A stretch of DNA of 64,000 bases from an uncultured Olsenella sp. (GTDB taxonomy: Bacteria; Actinomycetota; Coriobacteriia; Coriobacteriales; Atopobiaceae). Shown here piece by piece: positions 1 to 9,540 of this stretch (the first letter of the stretch is position 1; every line of letters begins with the position of its first letter). The stretch spans positions 1-64,000 of the forward strand of contig OMVT01000017.1 in NCBI GenBank assembly GCA_900314535.1, read 5' to 3'. Both the position numbers and the translations under genes were made by a program. A model generated the notes under the pieces. It did no database searches. It saw only the letters and a list, made by a program, of their open reading frames with translations, and had not been told where the DNA came from.

Positions 1-1004
1 GTGGACGAGATATGGGCAGCATAGGCTGCCTCCTCGCCGAGTGCCTGCTTGATGCCCTTCGTCTCGGAGGAGTCGTTGAGCTTCGTCGAGGTGCCGTGGG
101 CGTTGATATAGAGGCCCTCCTTGGGGTCGAGCCCTGCCTCTGCCACAGCCTCCTTGATGGCACGCGTGATGCCGGATGCGTCGGGATCGGGCGAGGTGAT
201 GTGGTAGGCATCGGCCGTGTTGCCGTAGCCTGCGACCTCGGCCACGATGTGGGCGCCACGAGCCTTTGCATGCTCGAGCTCCTCGAGGACAAGCACGCAG
301 GCGCCTTCGCCCATGACAAAGCCATTGCGGTCTGCATCGAAGGGACGGCAGGCCGTCTCGGGATCGGGGTTCGTCGAGAGCGCGCGGGCATTCATGAAGC
401 CGGCGATGGAGACCGGCACGATTGCCGCTTCGGCACCGCCTGCAAGGATAGCGTCGGCTGCTCCTGCCTTGATGGCATGGAAAGCCTCGCCGATCGCGTT
501 CGTCGACGTGGCGCAGGCCGTCACGACCGGAAGCGTCGGTCCCTTGGCATTCTGCCTGATCGAGACCTCGCCCGATGCCATGTTCGCTATGATCATCGGC
601 ACGAAGAATGGCGAGATCTTGCGCGGGCCGCCCTTGATCATGCGCTCGACCTGCTCCTCGATGGTGCCGATGCCGCCGATGCCCGATCCGATATAGACGC
701 CGAGGCGCTCAGGCTCGATGGCGCCTTCAGCATCGAGGCCGGAGTCCTTCATGGCCTCGTCAGAGGCGACGAGCGCAAACTGCGTGAAGCGGTCGTGGTG
801 CTTTGCCTCTGCCTTGCCGAGCACGGCTTCAGCGTCGAAGCCCTTGACCTCGGCTGCGACCTTGACGCGGAAATCCGTCGTGTCGAAGGCCGTGATCTCG
901 CCGATGCCGCTCTTGCCGGCAGCCAGGGCATCCCAGCTCTCGTGGGCAGTGAGACCGACGGGCGTGATAGCGCCGATGCCGGTAATGACAACTCTGCGGT
1001 TCAT
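1..1004 (-). CDS. fabF: 3-oxoacyl-ACP synthase II (FabF), C-terminus cut by window edge
   Basis: Condensing enzyme that elongates acyl-ACP with malonyl-ACP in type II fatty-acid synthesis. The frame opens at ATG 1004 and runs off the window without a stop (about 334 of the usual 410-415 residues). The thiolase fold is clear: MNRRVVITGIGAITPVG at the start, nucleophile Cys164 in VVTACATSTNA, and the first active-site His in NAHGTST near residue 305. The second His and the C-terminal strand lie outside. It is the last gene seen here of an operon read leftwards, 28 bp after fabG. Family assignment is secure; FabB versus FabF rests on the operon context and the FabF-like N-terminus. Confidence 0.95.
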   Translation of the reverse strand, partial: MNRRVVITGIGAITPVGLTAHESWDALAAGKSGIGEITAFDTTDFRVKVAAEVKGFDAEAVLGKAEAKHHDRFTQFALVASDEAMKDSGLDAEGAIEPERLGVYIGSGIGGIGTIEEQVERMIKGGPRKISPFFVPMIIANMASGEVSIRQNAKGPTLPVVTACATSTNAIGEAFHAIKAGAADAILAGGAEAAIVPVSIAGFMNARALSTNPDPETACRPFDADRNGFVMGEGACVLVLEELEHAKARGAHIVAEVAGYGNTADAYHITSPDPDASGITRAIKEAVAEAGLDPKEGLYINAHGTSTKLNDSSETKGIKQALGEEAAYAAHISS

Positions 1005-1032
1005 ATTGTTCCTTCCTTTGCAGGAAGCTGCG

Positions 1033-1806
1033 CTACATGCACAGCCCGCCATCGATCCGGATAGTCTCTCCCGTCACATAGGATGCTGCATCCGATGCGA
1101 GGAAGGCGATCACCTGGGCAACCTCGTCTGCTGTGCCGAGACGCTTGAGAGGAATCTGCGCCTCATAGCTGGCGCGCGTCGCCTCGGGCAGCTTCTCTGT
1201 CATCGCGGTCTCGATGAAGCCCGGTGCCACGGCATTGCACGTGACGCCCTTGCCGGCAAGCTCTCTTGCCACCGTCTTCGTGAGGCCGATGAGACCTGCC
1301 TTCGAGGCTGCATAGTTCGCCTGCCCGATATTGCCGGAAAGCCCCACGACCGATGCCACATTCACGATGCGGCCGCCCTTCTGGCGGACGAAGCCGCGCA
1401 TGAGGGCACGGATCATGTGGAACGCACCCTTGAGGTTCACGTCGATCACGGCGTCGAAGTCCTCGTCCTTCATGCGGGCAAGGAGCGTATCGCGCGTGAT
1501 GCCAGCGTCGTTCACGAGGGCCCAGACAGAGCCGAAGTCCTCCTGCACCTGCTTTGCGGTCGCATTCGCTTCGTCTGCATCGGCAACATTGCAGCGATAT
1601 GCCTTCGCGGTCGCGCCCGCCTCCTTCAGGAGGCTGACGCATTCTTCAGCCGCTGCCTCGTTTCCGGCATAGACGATCGCGATGTCGTAGCCGCCTTTGG
1701 CAAGCTCCAGCGCCGTGACGCGTCCGATGCCGCGCGAGCCTCCGGTCACTAGCGCGACACGGCGCGAAGCGTCGCGCTCGAGCGTGCCCGTCTTTGCTTC
1801 TGCCAT
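1033..1806 (-). CDS. fabG: 3-oxoacyl-ACP reductase FabG
   Basis: NADPH-dependent reductase of beta-ketoacyl-ACP, a short-chain dehydrogenase of 257 residues. The Rossmann glycine motif TGGSRGIG is at 21-28 and the catalytic set is Ser152, Tyr165 and Lys169 (YAASK). The usual NNAG is NDAG here (99-102), a mild variant. The protein ends GETIRIDGGLCM, typical of bacterial FabG. It carries about 12 residues more at the N-terminus than common FabGs. The ATG (1806-1804) overlaps the fabD TGA by one base (TGATG), so the two are probably translationally coupled. Confidence 0.96.
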   Translation of the reverse strand: MAEAKTGTLERDASRRVALVTGGSRGIGRVTALELAKGGYDIAIVYAGNEAAAEECVSLLKEAGATAKAYRCNVADADEANATAKQVQEDFGSVWALVNDAGITRDTLLARMKDEDFDAVIDVNLKGAFHMIRALMRGFVRQKGGRIVNVASVVGLSGNIGQANYAASKAGLIGLTKTVARELAGKGVTCNAVAPGFIETAMTEKLPEATRASYEAQIPLKRLGTADEVAQVIAFLASDAASYVTGETIRIDGGLCM

Positions 1807-2741
1807 CAGATGAGCCCCTTTCCAGCCACGAGGGCACGTGCCTCTTCGGCAGCCTCGGGCGCCTCGACGCAGACGGCATCCACGCCTTCGAGTGTCCTCT
1901 TCACGAGACCTGTGAGCGTGTGTCCCGGCCCGACCTCGATGAACGTATCGATACCGGCATCCTGCATGGCATGGAGCTCAGCGGTCCACTTCACGGGATT
2001 CGAGACCTGCTCGGAGAGGAGCGCAGCGATCTCAGCCACATCCTCCGGATAGGTCTCCCCTGTCCTGTTCGCGTAGACAGGGAGCTTCGGTGCATGGACC
2101 GGATTCGTCTCGAGATAGGCGGCAAGCGCCTCGGTAGCCTCAGCCATATAGGGACTGTGGAAGGCTCCGGAGACGGCAACCTTCATGCTCCTGCCGCCTG
2201 CTGCCTTGACAAGGCCATCGAGCTTCCCGCAGGCCTCGGCAGAGCCTGCAACGACAGTCTGCTGCGGCGAATTGTAGTTCACCGGCCACGCTTCCCCTGC
2301 CTCGTGGGCGAGCTCTTCCACCTTTGCGGCATCGAGCTTGAGGACAGCGCGCATGGCGCCAGGATGCTTGGCCGTGCAGTCTGCCATGGCCTGGGCGCGG
2401 ACCTCGATGAGGCGCGTGCCCTCATCGAGCGAGAAGGCGCCGGCAAAGGTCAGCGCTGCAACCTCGCCGAGCGAGTGCCCTGCCACCACATTCGGATGCA
2501 CGCCAAGGTCCTCGAGCGCAGCTGCGGCCGCAAGGTCCGTTGCAAAGACGCAGGGCTGGGTGTTGATGGTCTGGCCAAGCTCTTCTTTCGTGCCTTCGAA
2601 GCACTGGGAGGCAGTGCCCGGACGCACCGCATCCACACCGTCGAAGACCTTCTTGGCAGCCTCAGAGGAATCGAAGAGGGCCTTGCCCATGCCGGGCTTC
2701 TGCGAGCCCTGGCCTGCAAACAGAAATGCTACGCCAGCCAC
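1806..2741 (-). CDS. fabD: malonyl-CoA:ACP transacylase FabD
   Basis: Loads malonyl groups onto acyl carrier protein. I start it at GTG 2741 (311 residues, normal family length) because AAGGGGG lies 7 bases upstream and the protein then begins VAGVAFLFAGQGSQKPGMGK, the family's true N-terminus; the frame itself stays open to 2843. The nucleophile Ser is in VVAGHSLGEVAAL near residue 92, and the His is in the SGAFHSPYM segment. It overlaps the end of fabK by 13 bp and the start of fabG by 1 bp, so fabK-fabD-fabG are tightly coupled. Confidence 0.95.
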   Translation of the reverse strand: MAGVAFLFAGQGSQKPGMGKALFDSSEAAKKVFDGVDAVRPGTASQCFEGTKEELGQTINTQPCVFATDLAAAAALEDLGVHPNVVAGHSLGEVAALTFAGAFSLDEGTRLIEVRAQAMADCTAKHPGAMRAVLKLDAAKVEELAHEAGEAWPVNYNSPQQTVVAGSAEACGKLDGLVKAAGGRSMKVAVSGAFHSPYMAEATEALAAYLETNPVHAPKLPVYANRTGETYPEDVAEIAALLSEQVSNPVKWTAELHAMQDAGIDTFIEVGPGHTLTGLVKRTLEGVDAVCVEAPEAAEEARALVAGKGLI

Positions 2742-3673
2742 TTCGTTGCCCCCTTGAGCGCCTCTTCGCAGCCCTGCATGAGATCGTCGACGATCTCTGC
2801 TGCAGACTGCTCCTTCTTCACCATGCCAGCGACTTCGCCGCACATGAAGGAGCCTTCTTCATAGTTGCCGTCCTTGGCAGCCTTCCTGAGCGAGCCAGCG
2901 CCCATCTTGCCAAGCTCCTCAGCCGTGGCGCCCTCCTTCTCGGCACGCAGGAACTTCTGCGAGAACGGAGTCTTGAGGCAACGCACGGCGCCATTGATGG
3001 AGCGGCCGGTCACGATCGTCGAGAGGTCATTGGCCTTGAGGACACGCTTCTTGTATTCGTCAGAAACCGTGCACTCGCTGGCCACGAGGAAGCGGGTGCC
3101 GACCTGGACGCCGCAGGCGCCCAGCATGAAGGCAGCTGCCATCTGGCGGCCATCGGCGATGCCGCCGGCTGCGATGACCGGAATCTTCACGGCATCCACG
3201 ACCTGCGGCACGAGTGCCATCGTCGAGACGTCGCCGACGTGTCCGCCGGACTCTCCGCCTTCGGCGACGATTGCGGAGGCACCGACACGCTCGAGGAGAC
3301 GTGCAAGCGCCACCGAGGAGACGACCGGTATGACCTTGATGCCGGCCGCCTGCCACGTCTTCATGTACTTGCTCGGATTGCCCGCGCCTGTCACGACGAC
3401 AGGGACCTTCTCCTCGGCCACAACCTGGGCCACCTCGTCGGCGAAGGGGCTCTGCAGCATGATGTTGACGCCGAAGGGCTTTGCCGTGCGGGTGCGGCAG
3501 TCGCGGATCTCGTTCCTGAGCCAGTCGGCATTGGCATTCATCGCGGAGATGATGCCGAGGCCTCCGGCATTCGATACGGCAGCAGCGAGGCTTGCATCAG
3601 CAATCCATGCCATGCCGCCCTGGAAGATCGGCTTCTCGATGCCTGTCAGGTCGCAGAGAGGAGTCTTGATCAT
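2729..3673 (-). CDS. fabK: enoyl-ACP reductase II (FMN-dependent) FabK
   Basis: Carries out the last reduction of each fatty-acid elongation cycle with FMN and NAD(P)H. It is a 314-residue TIM-barrel flavoprotein of the nitronate monooxygenase/FabK family. It starts PIFQGGMAWIADASLAAAVS; the active-site His is His145 in EGGESGGHVG, and phosphate-binding glycines occur in PVIAAGGIADGRQ. The operon position between acpP and fabD supports FabK rather than a nitronate monooxygenase. No FabI is seen in the window, so this organism may be insensitive to FabI-directed triclosan (inference). Confidence 0.94.
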   Translation of the reverse strand: MIKTPLCDLTGIEKPIFQGGMAWIADASLAAAVSNAGGLGIISAMNANADWLRNEIRDCRTRTAKPFGVNIMLQSPFADEVAQVVAEEKVPVVVTGAGNPSKYMKTWQAAGIKVIPVVSSVALARLLERVGASAIVAEGGESGGHVGDVSTMALVPQVVDAVKIPVIAAGGIADGRQMAAAFMLGACGVQVGTRFLVASECTVSDEYKKRVLKANDLSTIVTGRSINGAVRCLKTPFSQKFLRAEKEGATAEELGKMGAGSLRKAAKDGNYEEGSFMCGEVAGMVKKEQSAAEIVDDLMQGCEEALKGATKWLA

Positions 3674-3704
3674 ACGCGTTTCATCCTTTCCTGCTGGGTA
3701 CTCT

Positions 3705-3932
3705 TTAGAGCTGAGCTTCGACGAGGTCGACGAACTCCTGGATCGTCTGGGGGTTGGCCTCAGGGTCGATCTCGATGCCGAACTCGTCCTCGCATGCCAT
3801 GACTGCCTCGACAGTGCTCATGGAATCGAGGCCGACCTCGGCGAGCTTCGTCTCGGGCTTGAGCTCGACGTCGTCGAGGCCCTCCTGGTCCTTGAGGATT
3901 GCGACGACGCGATCGAACGTTGACTCTGCCAT
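3705..3932 (-). CDS. acpP: acyl carrier protein
   Basis: Acidic 75-residue carrier that holds growing acyl chains on a phosphopantetheine arm. The attachment site is Ser37 in EVGLDSMST. The start at ATG 3932 is set by AAGGAG 7 bases upstream and gives a normal ACP length; an in-frame upstream ATG at 3974 would add 14 basic residues unlike any ACP. It lies between fabH and fabK in the fatty-acid operon. Two GC-rich hairpins sit just upstream of its ribosome-binding site. Confidence 0.95.
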   Translation of the reverse strand: MAESTFDRVVAILKDQEGLDDVELKPETKLAEVGLDSMSTVEAVMACEDEFGIEIDPEANPQTIQEFVDLVEAQL

Positions 3933-3952
3933 GATGTTTCTCCTTCTCTTTC

Positions 3953-3989
3953 TGCGCCGAAGCGCGTATCTCATGCGCCGAAGGCGCCT
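3953..3989 (-). other. two tandem GC-rich hairpins in the fabH-acpP spacer
   Basis: Read on the minus strand the spacer has GCGCC-UUC-GGCGC followed by GCGC-UUCG-GCGC, the second a stable UUCG tetraloop. Neither is followed by a U-run, so they are not intrinsic terminators. They could be RNA processing or stability elements that raise acpP mRNA relative to fabH (inference). Confidence 0.5.
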
Positions 3990-3997
3990 GATAGCGA

Positions 3998-4975
3998 TTA
4001 TGCGCCCTGTTCCTTATTCCAGCGGATCAAGGCCGTGCCGATGTCGAGGCCGGCACCGAAGCCGCAGATGAGGACAAGCTCTCCTGCATGGAGGCTCCCC
4101 TCACGGGACATGCGGTCGAGCGCAAGCGGTATGCAGGCACTCGAGATGTTGCCAGTCTCCTGTATGGTATGGGCCATCTTGGAAGGGTCGATGCCGCACC
4201 TCTTGGCAACAGCATCGAGTATCCTCTCGTTGGCCTGATGGAAGACGAAATGGTCGATATCGGAAAGCGCAATGCCTGACTCGGCTTCGAGGGCTTTGAG
4301 CTCCTCCTCGATGCTCGAGACGGCAAAATGGAAGACCTTGCGTCCTTTCATGAGAAGCTTCGAAGGCTGGGCATCTTCGGTGCCGCCAAAGGGAGATGTG
4401 CCCTGAAGTCCTGGCACATCGAGCGAGGCAACATCGGGCTTCGTGACAAGATGGCTCCAGATAGGGCTCTCGCCTCCTGCCTCGACGACAGCAGCTGCCG
4501 CTCCATCTCCGAAGAGCACGCAGGTGCCGCGGTCCTCCCAGTCGAGAAGGCGGCTCATCTTCTCCGCAGAGACGACAAGCGCTCGTCTCGCACGTCCGCG
4601 GCAGAACCAGCCATCTGCCGTATCGAGCGCAAAGACGAATCCAGCACAGGCTGCCGAGACATCGAAGGCAGGGCAGCTGGCACCAAGGCGCTCGGCTATG
4701 GCACAGGCCTCTGCAGGCATCAGATGGTCGCCTGAGGTCGTGGAGCAGATGATGAGGTCGATGTCCTTCGCCTCTATGCCGGCATCGGCCAGAGCGTGCT
4801 CAGATGCCTCTGCAGCAAGGTCGTCGAGCGACTCGTCCGTGCAGACATAGCGGGTCTTGATGCCAGTGCGGGTGGAGATCCACTCGTCTGAGGTATCGAG
4901 GAACTCGGAAAGGTCGTCGTTCGTGACCTTCCTCTTCGGAAGTGCCGAGCCGGTGCCGGCAATCGTGAATGCCAC
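3998..4975 (-). CDS. fabH: 3-oxoacyl-ACP synthase III FabH
   Basis: Initiates fatty-acid synthesis by condensing acetyl- or branched acyl-CoA with malonyl-ACP. It has 325 residues from GTG 4975, chosen because AGGAAGGAGCTAGC lies directly upstream; the frame extends further without homology. The catalytic triad is visible: Cys110 (DVSAACAGF), His246 (FVFHQANERI) and Asn276 (ETGNISSA). The C-terminal GFGAGLDIGTALIRW is typical. The GTG overlaps the TAG of the MarR gene, so regulator and enzyme are coupled. Confidence 0.95.
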   Translation of the reverse strand: MAFTIAGTGSALPKRKVTNDDLSEFLDTSDEWISTRTGIKTRYVCTDESLDDLAAEASEHALADAGIEAKDIDLIICSTTSGDHLMPAEACAIAERLGASCPAFDVSAACAGFVFALDTADGWFCRGRARRALVVSAEKMSRLLDWEDRGTCVLFGDGAAAAVVEAGGESPIWSHLVTKPDVASLDVPGLQGTSPFGGTEDAQPSKLLMKGRKVFHFAVSSIEEELKALEAESGIALSDIDHFVFHQANERILDAVAKRCGIDPSKMAHTIQETGNISSACIPLALDRMSREGSLHAGELVLICGFGAGLDIGTALIRWNKEQGA

Positions 4976-4976
4976 G

Positions 4977-5534
4977 CTAGCTCCTTCCTGCAAAAGGCGC
5001 CCGCGCGACTGCCTGCACGGCAGCGCGTTCAGCTTCTGTATAGGCATGTTCGAGACGGCTGATGCCCTGGAGAAGCACACGGCGCTCCTCGGTGGACTGG
5101 CCACGGGAAATCTCGGCTGCCATCTTTCGGTTGAATATTGCATGGATGCGGTAGACGCATTCTCCCTTGCGGGTCAGCGTCACATCGATGCGGCGTGCAT
5201 CGTCTGTACTCCGCTTCCTTGCGATATACCCCTTCGCTTCGAGCCTCTTCACGATAGCGGTCGCGGAGGGACGCTTGATGCCAAGAGCGTCTGCAATCTC
5301 GGACATGCTGAGAGCCCGGTGAGCGACGAGCATGGCCTTGCCGACCGTCGAGAGCAGGTTCAGCTCGGAGTTCGTGAGGTCCATCCCATGGGAGCGGTAG
5401 ACGCAGTCCTCGAGGCGGATGATTGCCTCGAACGTGCTGCTCAGAAGACGCGATATCTCGCCGATGAAGGCGGAATCGTCATCCACGTCGATGATCGGCG
5501 CTTCTGTCTCAGGATGCTCTGCGGGCTGTTCCAC
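4977..5534 (-). CDS. MarR-family regulator heading the fatty-acid operon (FabT-like)
   Basis: Winged-helix DNA-binding protein of 185 residues. The start at GTG 5534 follows AGGAGGAGAGACAGAC; a TTG at 5582 is possible but lacks such a site. The recognition region SMSEIADALGIKRPSATAIVKRLEAKGYIARKRSTDDARR is a classic MarR helix-turn-helix plus wing (given here as positions about 87-126). As first gene of a fab operon it most resembles the role of FabT in Firmicutes, which represses the operon in response to acyl-ACP. Function is inferred from position. A palindrome at 5587-5599 is the obvious autoregulatory site. Confidence 0.85.
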   Translation of the reverse strand: MEQPAEHPETEAPIIDVDDDSAFIGEISRLLSSTFEAIIRLEDCVYRSHGMDLTNSELNLLSTVGKAMLVAHRALSMSEIADALGIKRPSATAIVKRLEAKGYIARKRSTDDARRIDVTLTRKGECVYRIHAIFNRKMAAEISRGQSTEERRVLLQGISRLEHAYTEAERAAVQAVARAPFAGRS

Positions 5535-5586
5535 GTCTGTCTCTCCTCCTGGTTGCACATCTGCGATACCAGTTCCGGACAATTAT

Positions 5587-5616
5587 TTAGTCTAACTAAT
5601 CATTTTCGGATGTGAA
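5587..5616 (-). promoter_or_regulatory. promoter and candidate operator of the fatty-acid operon
   Basis: TTAGT-CTA-ACTAA (5587-5599) is a perfect dyad in an AT-rich island within GC-rich DNA. On the minus strand it overlaps a plausible -10 (TAGACT, 5594-5589) 16 bp from TTCACA (5616-5611). A MarR dimer binding here would block initiation. The sequence match is seen; the function is inferred. Confidence 0.5.
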
Positions 5617-5657
5617 GCGTCGCAAGGCTCTGCGCGGCATGTCCACATATCTGCCAA

Positions 5658-6521
5658 TCAATGGCACGGACGCAGCGATGCCTCTTCCGGAAGAAAGATG
5701 CGCACGGAGCCATCCCCAAGAGCGATCTGCGCCCTTCCCCAGGAGTCGATGCCGGAGAATCTTCCCTCAGCCAGAAGCATGCCAGCTGGATCTATGGCAA
5801 AGACATCATCCCCGATATAGGCAAGCTCGCGCTCGAAGCGCTCTCTGATGGGAGCAAGCGGCCCTGTTTCGGGGCTTGCCTTTCTGGCCCAGACACGCGA
5901 GGCCGAGACGATGGATGCATCCAGGCTTCTGGCAAGCGCGCCGAAGCCTTCCCCCAGAAGGTCTGGCACCTCATCAGCGAAGGCATCTTCAAGATAGGCA
6001 GCGGGCAGGGGCTTCGCCATCCCGTCGTGCACGCGCGAGGGCACGATCTTTTCCTGAGCTGGACGCACGAGGTTGAGCCCTATGCCTGCAGCTGCATGCC
6101 ACATGCCCCCGCTCTCCTGCCGCGACTCGACGAGGATGCCGCCGAGCTTCGCAAGCGAGCCATCAGCCTTCTTCACCACAAGATCGTTCGGCCATTTGAG
6201 GCAGAGGCCTTCTGCTCCAAGACCTCCGAGCGTTTCCAGGACAGCAAGTGCCGTCACAGCAGGAAGCCCTGACGAGACACATTCATCTGTCCTTGGCCGC
6301 AGGAGCACCGTGATGTAGAGGCCCCCTGGAGGCGAGACCCAGCTATGCCCCCGGCGCCCGCGTCCCGTCGTCTGCCTCTTCGCACAGACCGCCGTGCCTT
6401 CAGGAGCGCCTTCAGCAGCAAGCCCCAGCACATCGTCGTTCGTGGATCCCGTCGCCTCGACGATCTGCACAAGCTCCGAGAAATCGGAAGACGCCTCGAC
6501 CGCTCTCCCCGCTCCGTCCAT
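5658..6521 (-). CDS. birA: biotin--[acetyl-CoA carboxylase] ligase BirA
   Basis: Attaches biotin to the carrier domain of acetyl-CoA carboxylase. About 287 residues, lacking the N-terminal helix-turn-helix of E. coli BirA, so enzyme only. The biotinyl-AMP site is GRGRRGHSW near residue 55, with LKWPNDLVV and LGGILVES further on, and a short C-terminal SH3-like domain. ATG 6521 is preferred because GGGAGG lies just upstream; an in-frame ATG at 6536 lacks a good site. It sits upstream of the fatty-acid operon in the same direction, which fits a shared role in malonyl-CoA supply. Confidence 0.92.
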   Translation of the reverse strand: MDGAGRAVEASSDFSELVQIVEATGSTNDDVLGLAAEGAPEGTAVCAKRQTTGRGRRGHSWVSPPGGLYITVLLRPRTDECVSSGLPAVTALAVLETLGGLGAEGLCLKWPNDLVVKKADGSLAKLGGILVESRQESGGMWHAAAGIGLNLVRPAQEKIVPSRVHDGMAKPLPAAYLEDAFADEVPDLLGEGFGALARSLDASIVSASRVWARKASPETGPLAPIRERFERELAYIGDDVFAIDPAGMLLAEGRFSGIDSWGRAQIALGDGSVRIFLPEEASLRPCH

Positions 6522-6592
6522 CCTGCCTCCCGCCATCCGCCAATGAACAAGCTGATTCTAGCGCGAGCCGCCATATCTCCTCACGTCACAGC

Positions 6593-6626
6593 AAAAGGCA
6601 GGCACCGACACGGCACCTGCCCTAAA
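6593..6626 (-). terminator. intrinsic terminator after the flavodiiron pseudogene
   Basis: On the minus strand GGCAGGTGCC-GTGTC-GGTGCCTGCC forms a 10-bp stem with two G-U pairs, followed by TTTTGC. Confidence 0.7.
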
Positions 6627-7803
6627 ACCTCTTTTCTGGCTCTTCCTGCTTCTGCTTCTTCTCGAAGCGCTTCGAGCAGCCGCAAGTGACCTCTTCCACC
6701 GAATCGGCGATGGCCTGTGCAAGGGACCCGACTTCGCGTCCCTTCGAATCCGGAAGCGGTGAGGACATCGAGAGGCGCTCGTTCAAAACCTCCATGTCCT
6801 TCATGTTCTCGTCGATGCAGTCCTCCATGAGGTCGCCGACCGTGCAGGCCCACGATCCGTTCTCCACCAGCGCGATATGGCGGTTCTGGAGGTTCAGCAT
6901 CTTCATCTCGGAGAGCAGGCTCTCCATGACAGGGCAGATGCTCAGGCTGTATGCCGGCGAGGCGAGAACGATGTGCGAGAGGCGGAACATATCGGCAATC
7001 AGGTAGGATGCCTGCGTCGTCGAGGCATCGCAGAGCTTCACGTTCGTGACGCCGCGCTTGCAGAGCTCGGCAGCAAGGCACTGCATTCTCGGCGTTGCCC
7101 TACATCGAGGCATAGGCAACAAGCACGCCCTTCTCCTCGGGTGTATAGCTTGCCCAGTGGTTCAGCTTGTCGATGTAGCGCATGATGTCTGCAGGCGTGC
7201 GGCAGAGAGGACCGTGGAGCGGAGCCACTATCCTGATCTTGTCGAGGACGCCTGCCGCCTTCTTGAGCAGAAGCTGGACATGCGGGCCATACTTGCCGAC
7301 GATATTGCAGTGGCAGCGCCGGGCCTCATCGAGAAACTCCCGGTCCCAGTCGCACTCGTCTGCCCAGAGCCTGCCATCGATTGCCTTGAAGCTGCCGAAG
7401 GCATCGGCGGAGAAGAGGATGCCGTCCGTGAGGTCGAGCGTGACCATGTCCTCAGGCCAGTGGACCGTCGGTGCCTCGATGAAGGTCACTTCATGCCTGC
7501 CGAAAGAGAGCGAGTCTCCTCCTGTACCTGGAGCTGGCTATGGGAGTCGATATCGTAGCCGAAGCTGTGCATGAGCATGAACGACTTCTCGGTCGACACG
7601 ATCTGGCAGTTCTGATAGAGGGCGAGCACCTCGACCATCGAGGCGCAGTGGTCGGGCTCCAGGTAATTCACGACAATGCAGTCGAGGTCGCGCAAAAGGG
7701 ATGGGGATCCTGCCGCAGCCATTGGCACAGCCGCCTCCACAAGCACCAGAAGCCACGTGATGCGGACAGGCTGCTCGCCATCCCCGAGCGCTCCTTGCAG
7801 CAA
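6622..7803 (-). pseudogene. flavodiiron protein (A-type flavoprotein) broken by stop and frameshifts
   Basis: Remains of a flavodiiron protein (metallo-beta-lactamase diiron domain plus flavodoxin), a family that reduces O2 or NO to protect anaerobes. Recognisable order: LLRDLDCIVVNYLEPDHC near 7698, a frameshift near 7520 (GDSLSFGRHEVTFIEAP needs the other frame), TFIEAPTVHWPEDM, ILFSADAFG, VAPLHGP, then VLVAYASM followed by in-frame TAG at 7102-7100 where the family has the Tyr of SMYGNTE, then another frameshift near 7088 into the flavodoxin part (LIADMFRLSHIVLASPAYS) to 6622. The N-terminal 60-70 residues are unrecognisable and the first iron ligand His appears as Tyr (NYLEPDH). Multiple independent lesions argue for a decayed gene rather than one sequencing error. 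Confidence 0.85.
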
Positions 7804-7833
7804 GGCTTTCCAGACGTCCCAGATATGATACGA

Positions 7834-7860
7834 GCGCAGCAGGCCTGAATCCTGCTGCGC
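7834..7860 (-). terminator. strong hairpin after the small membrane protein gene
   Basis: Perfect 10-bp arms GCGCAGCAGG/CCTGCTGCGC with a 7-base loop, 10 bp past the stop of the 64-residue gene. There is no proper U-run (TCGTATCAT follows), so termination may be weak. Confidence 0.5.
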
Positions 7861-7870
7861 TCTTGCAGTA

Positions 7871-8065
7871 TCATTTCTTCCCGCTGTTCCCGCCCCGGTG
7901 CTTCCACCCTATCGGGAAGACGAAGACAAAGGGAATCACCAAGGGGATGCCCATAGATATGCCCGAACTCGGGAAGATGAGCTGGACGATCAGGGCAATG
8001 AGGATAGCAAGGAGGATGCAGATGATGAGATCCTCGACCATCCGCTCGATATGGTCCCTGTCCAT
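7871..8065 (-). CDS. small two-helix membrane protein, function unknown
   Basis: Predicted 64-residue protein. ATG 8065 is preferred because GAGGAGGGAGCG lies right upstream; an in-frame ATG at 8080 would add five residues. The N-terminus (MDRDHIERMVEDL) is acidic and amphipathic. Two hydrophobic stretches follow, about 14-33 (LIICILLAILIALIVQLIF) and 40-55 (GIPLVIPFVFVFPIG), then a basic tail ending GGNSGKK. It follows rpoD but is separated from it by a strong terminator, so expression would need read-through or its own promoter. I do not recognise the family. Confidence 0.65.
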   Translation of the reverse strand: MDRDHIERMVEDLIICILLAILIALIVQLIFPSSGISMGIPLVIPFVFVFPIGWKHRGGNSGKK

Positions 8066-8081
8066 CGCTCCCTCCTCCATG

Positions 8082-8114
8082 AAAAAAAGGCAGCTGCATG
8101 CCTGCAGCTGCCTG
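8082..8114 (-). terminator. intrinsic terminator of rpoD
   Basis: Minus strand GGCAGCTGCA and TGCAGCTGCC form a perfect 10-bp stem with a 4-base loop, followed by seven T residues. Confidence 0.9.
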
Positions 8115-8130
8115 GACGTGCATTCTGTGC

Positions 8131-9501
<1,371 letters not shown>

Positions 9502-9540
9502 GTATTTCCTTTCGACGCACAATCGTTACTACTTTACCCG

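Noticed and set aside
4976-5143. N-terminal extension of FabH in the longest open frame
   Set aside because: It overlaps the MarR gene out of frame and lacks homology; GTG 4975 with a strong binding site gives the normal FabH start.
7100-7102. In-frame TAG of the flavodiiron gene read as a special amino acid
   Set aside because: Selenocysteine uses TGA, not TAG, and pyrrolysine is unlikely here. The site is a Tyr in the family and the gene has further frameshifts.
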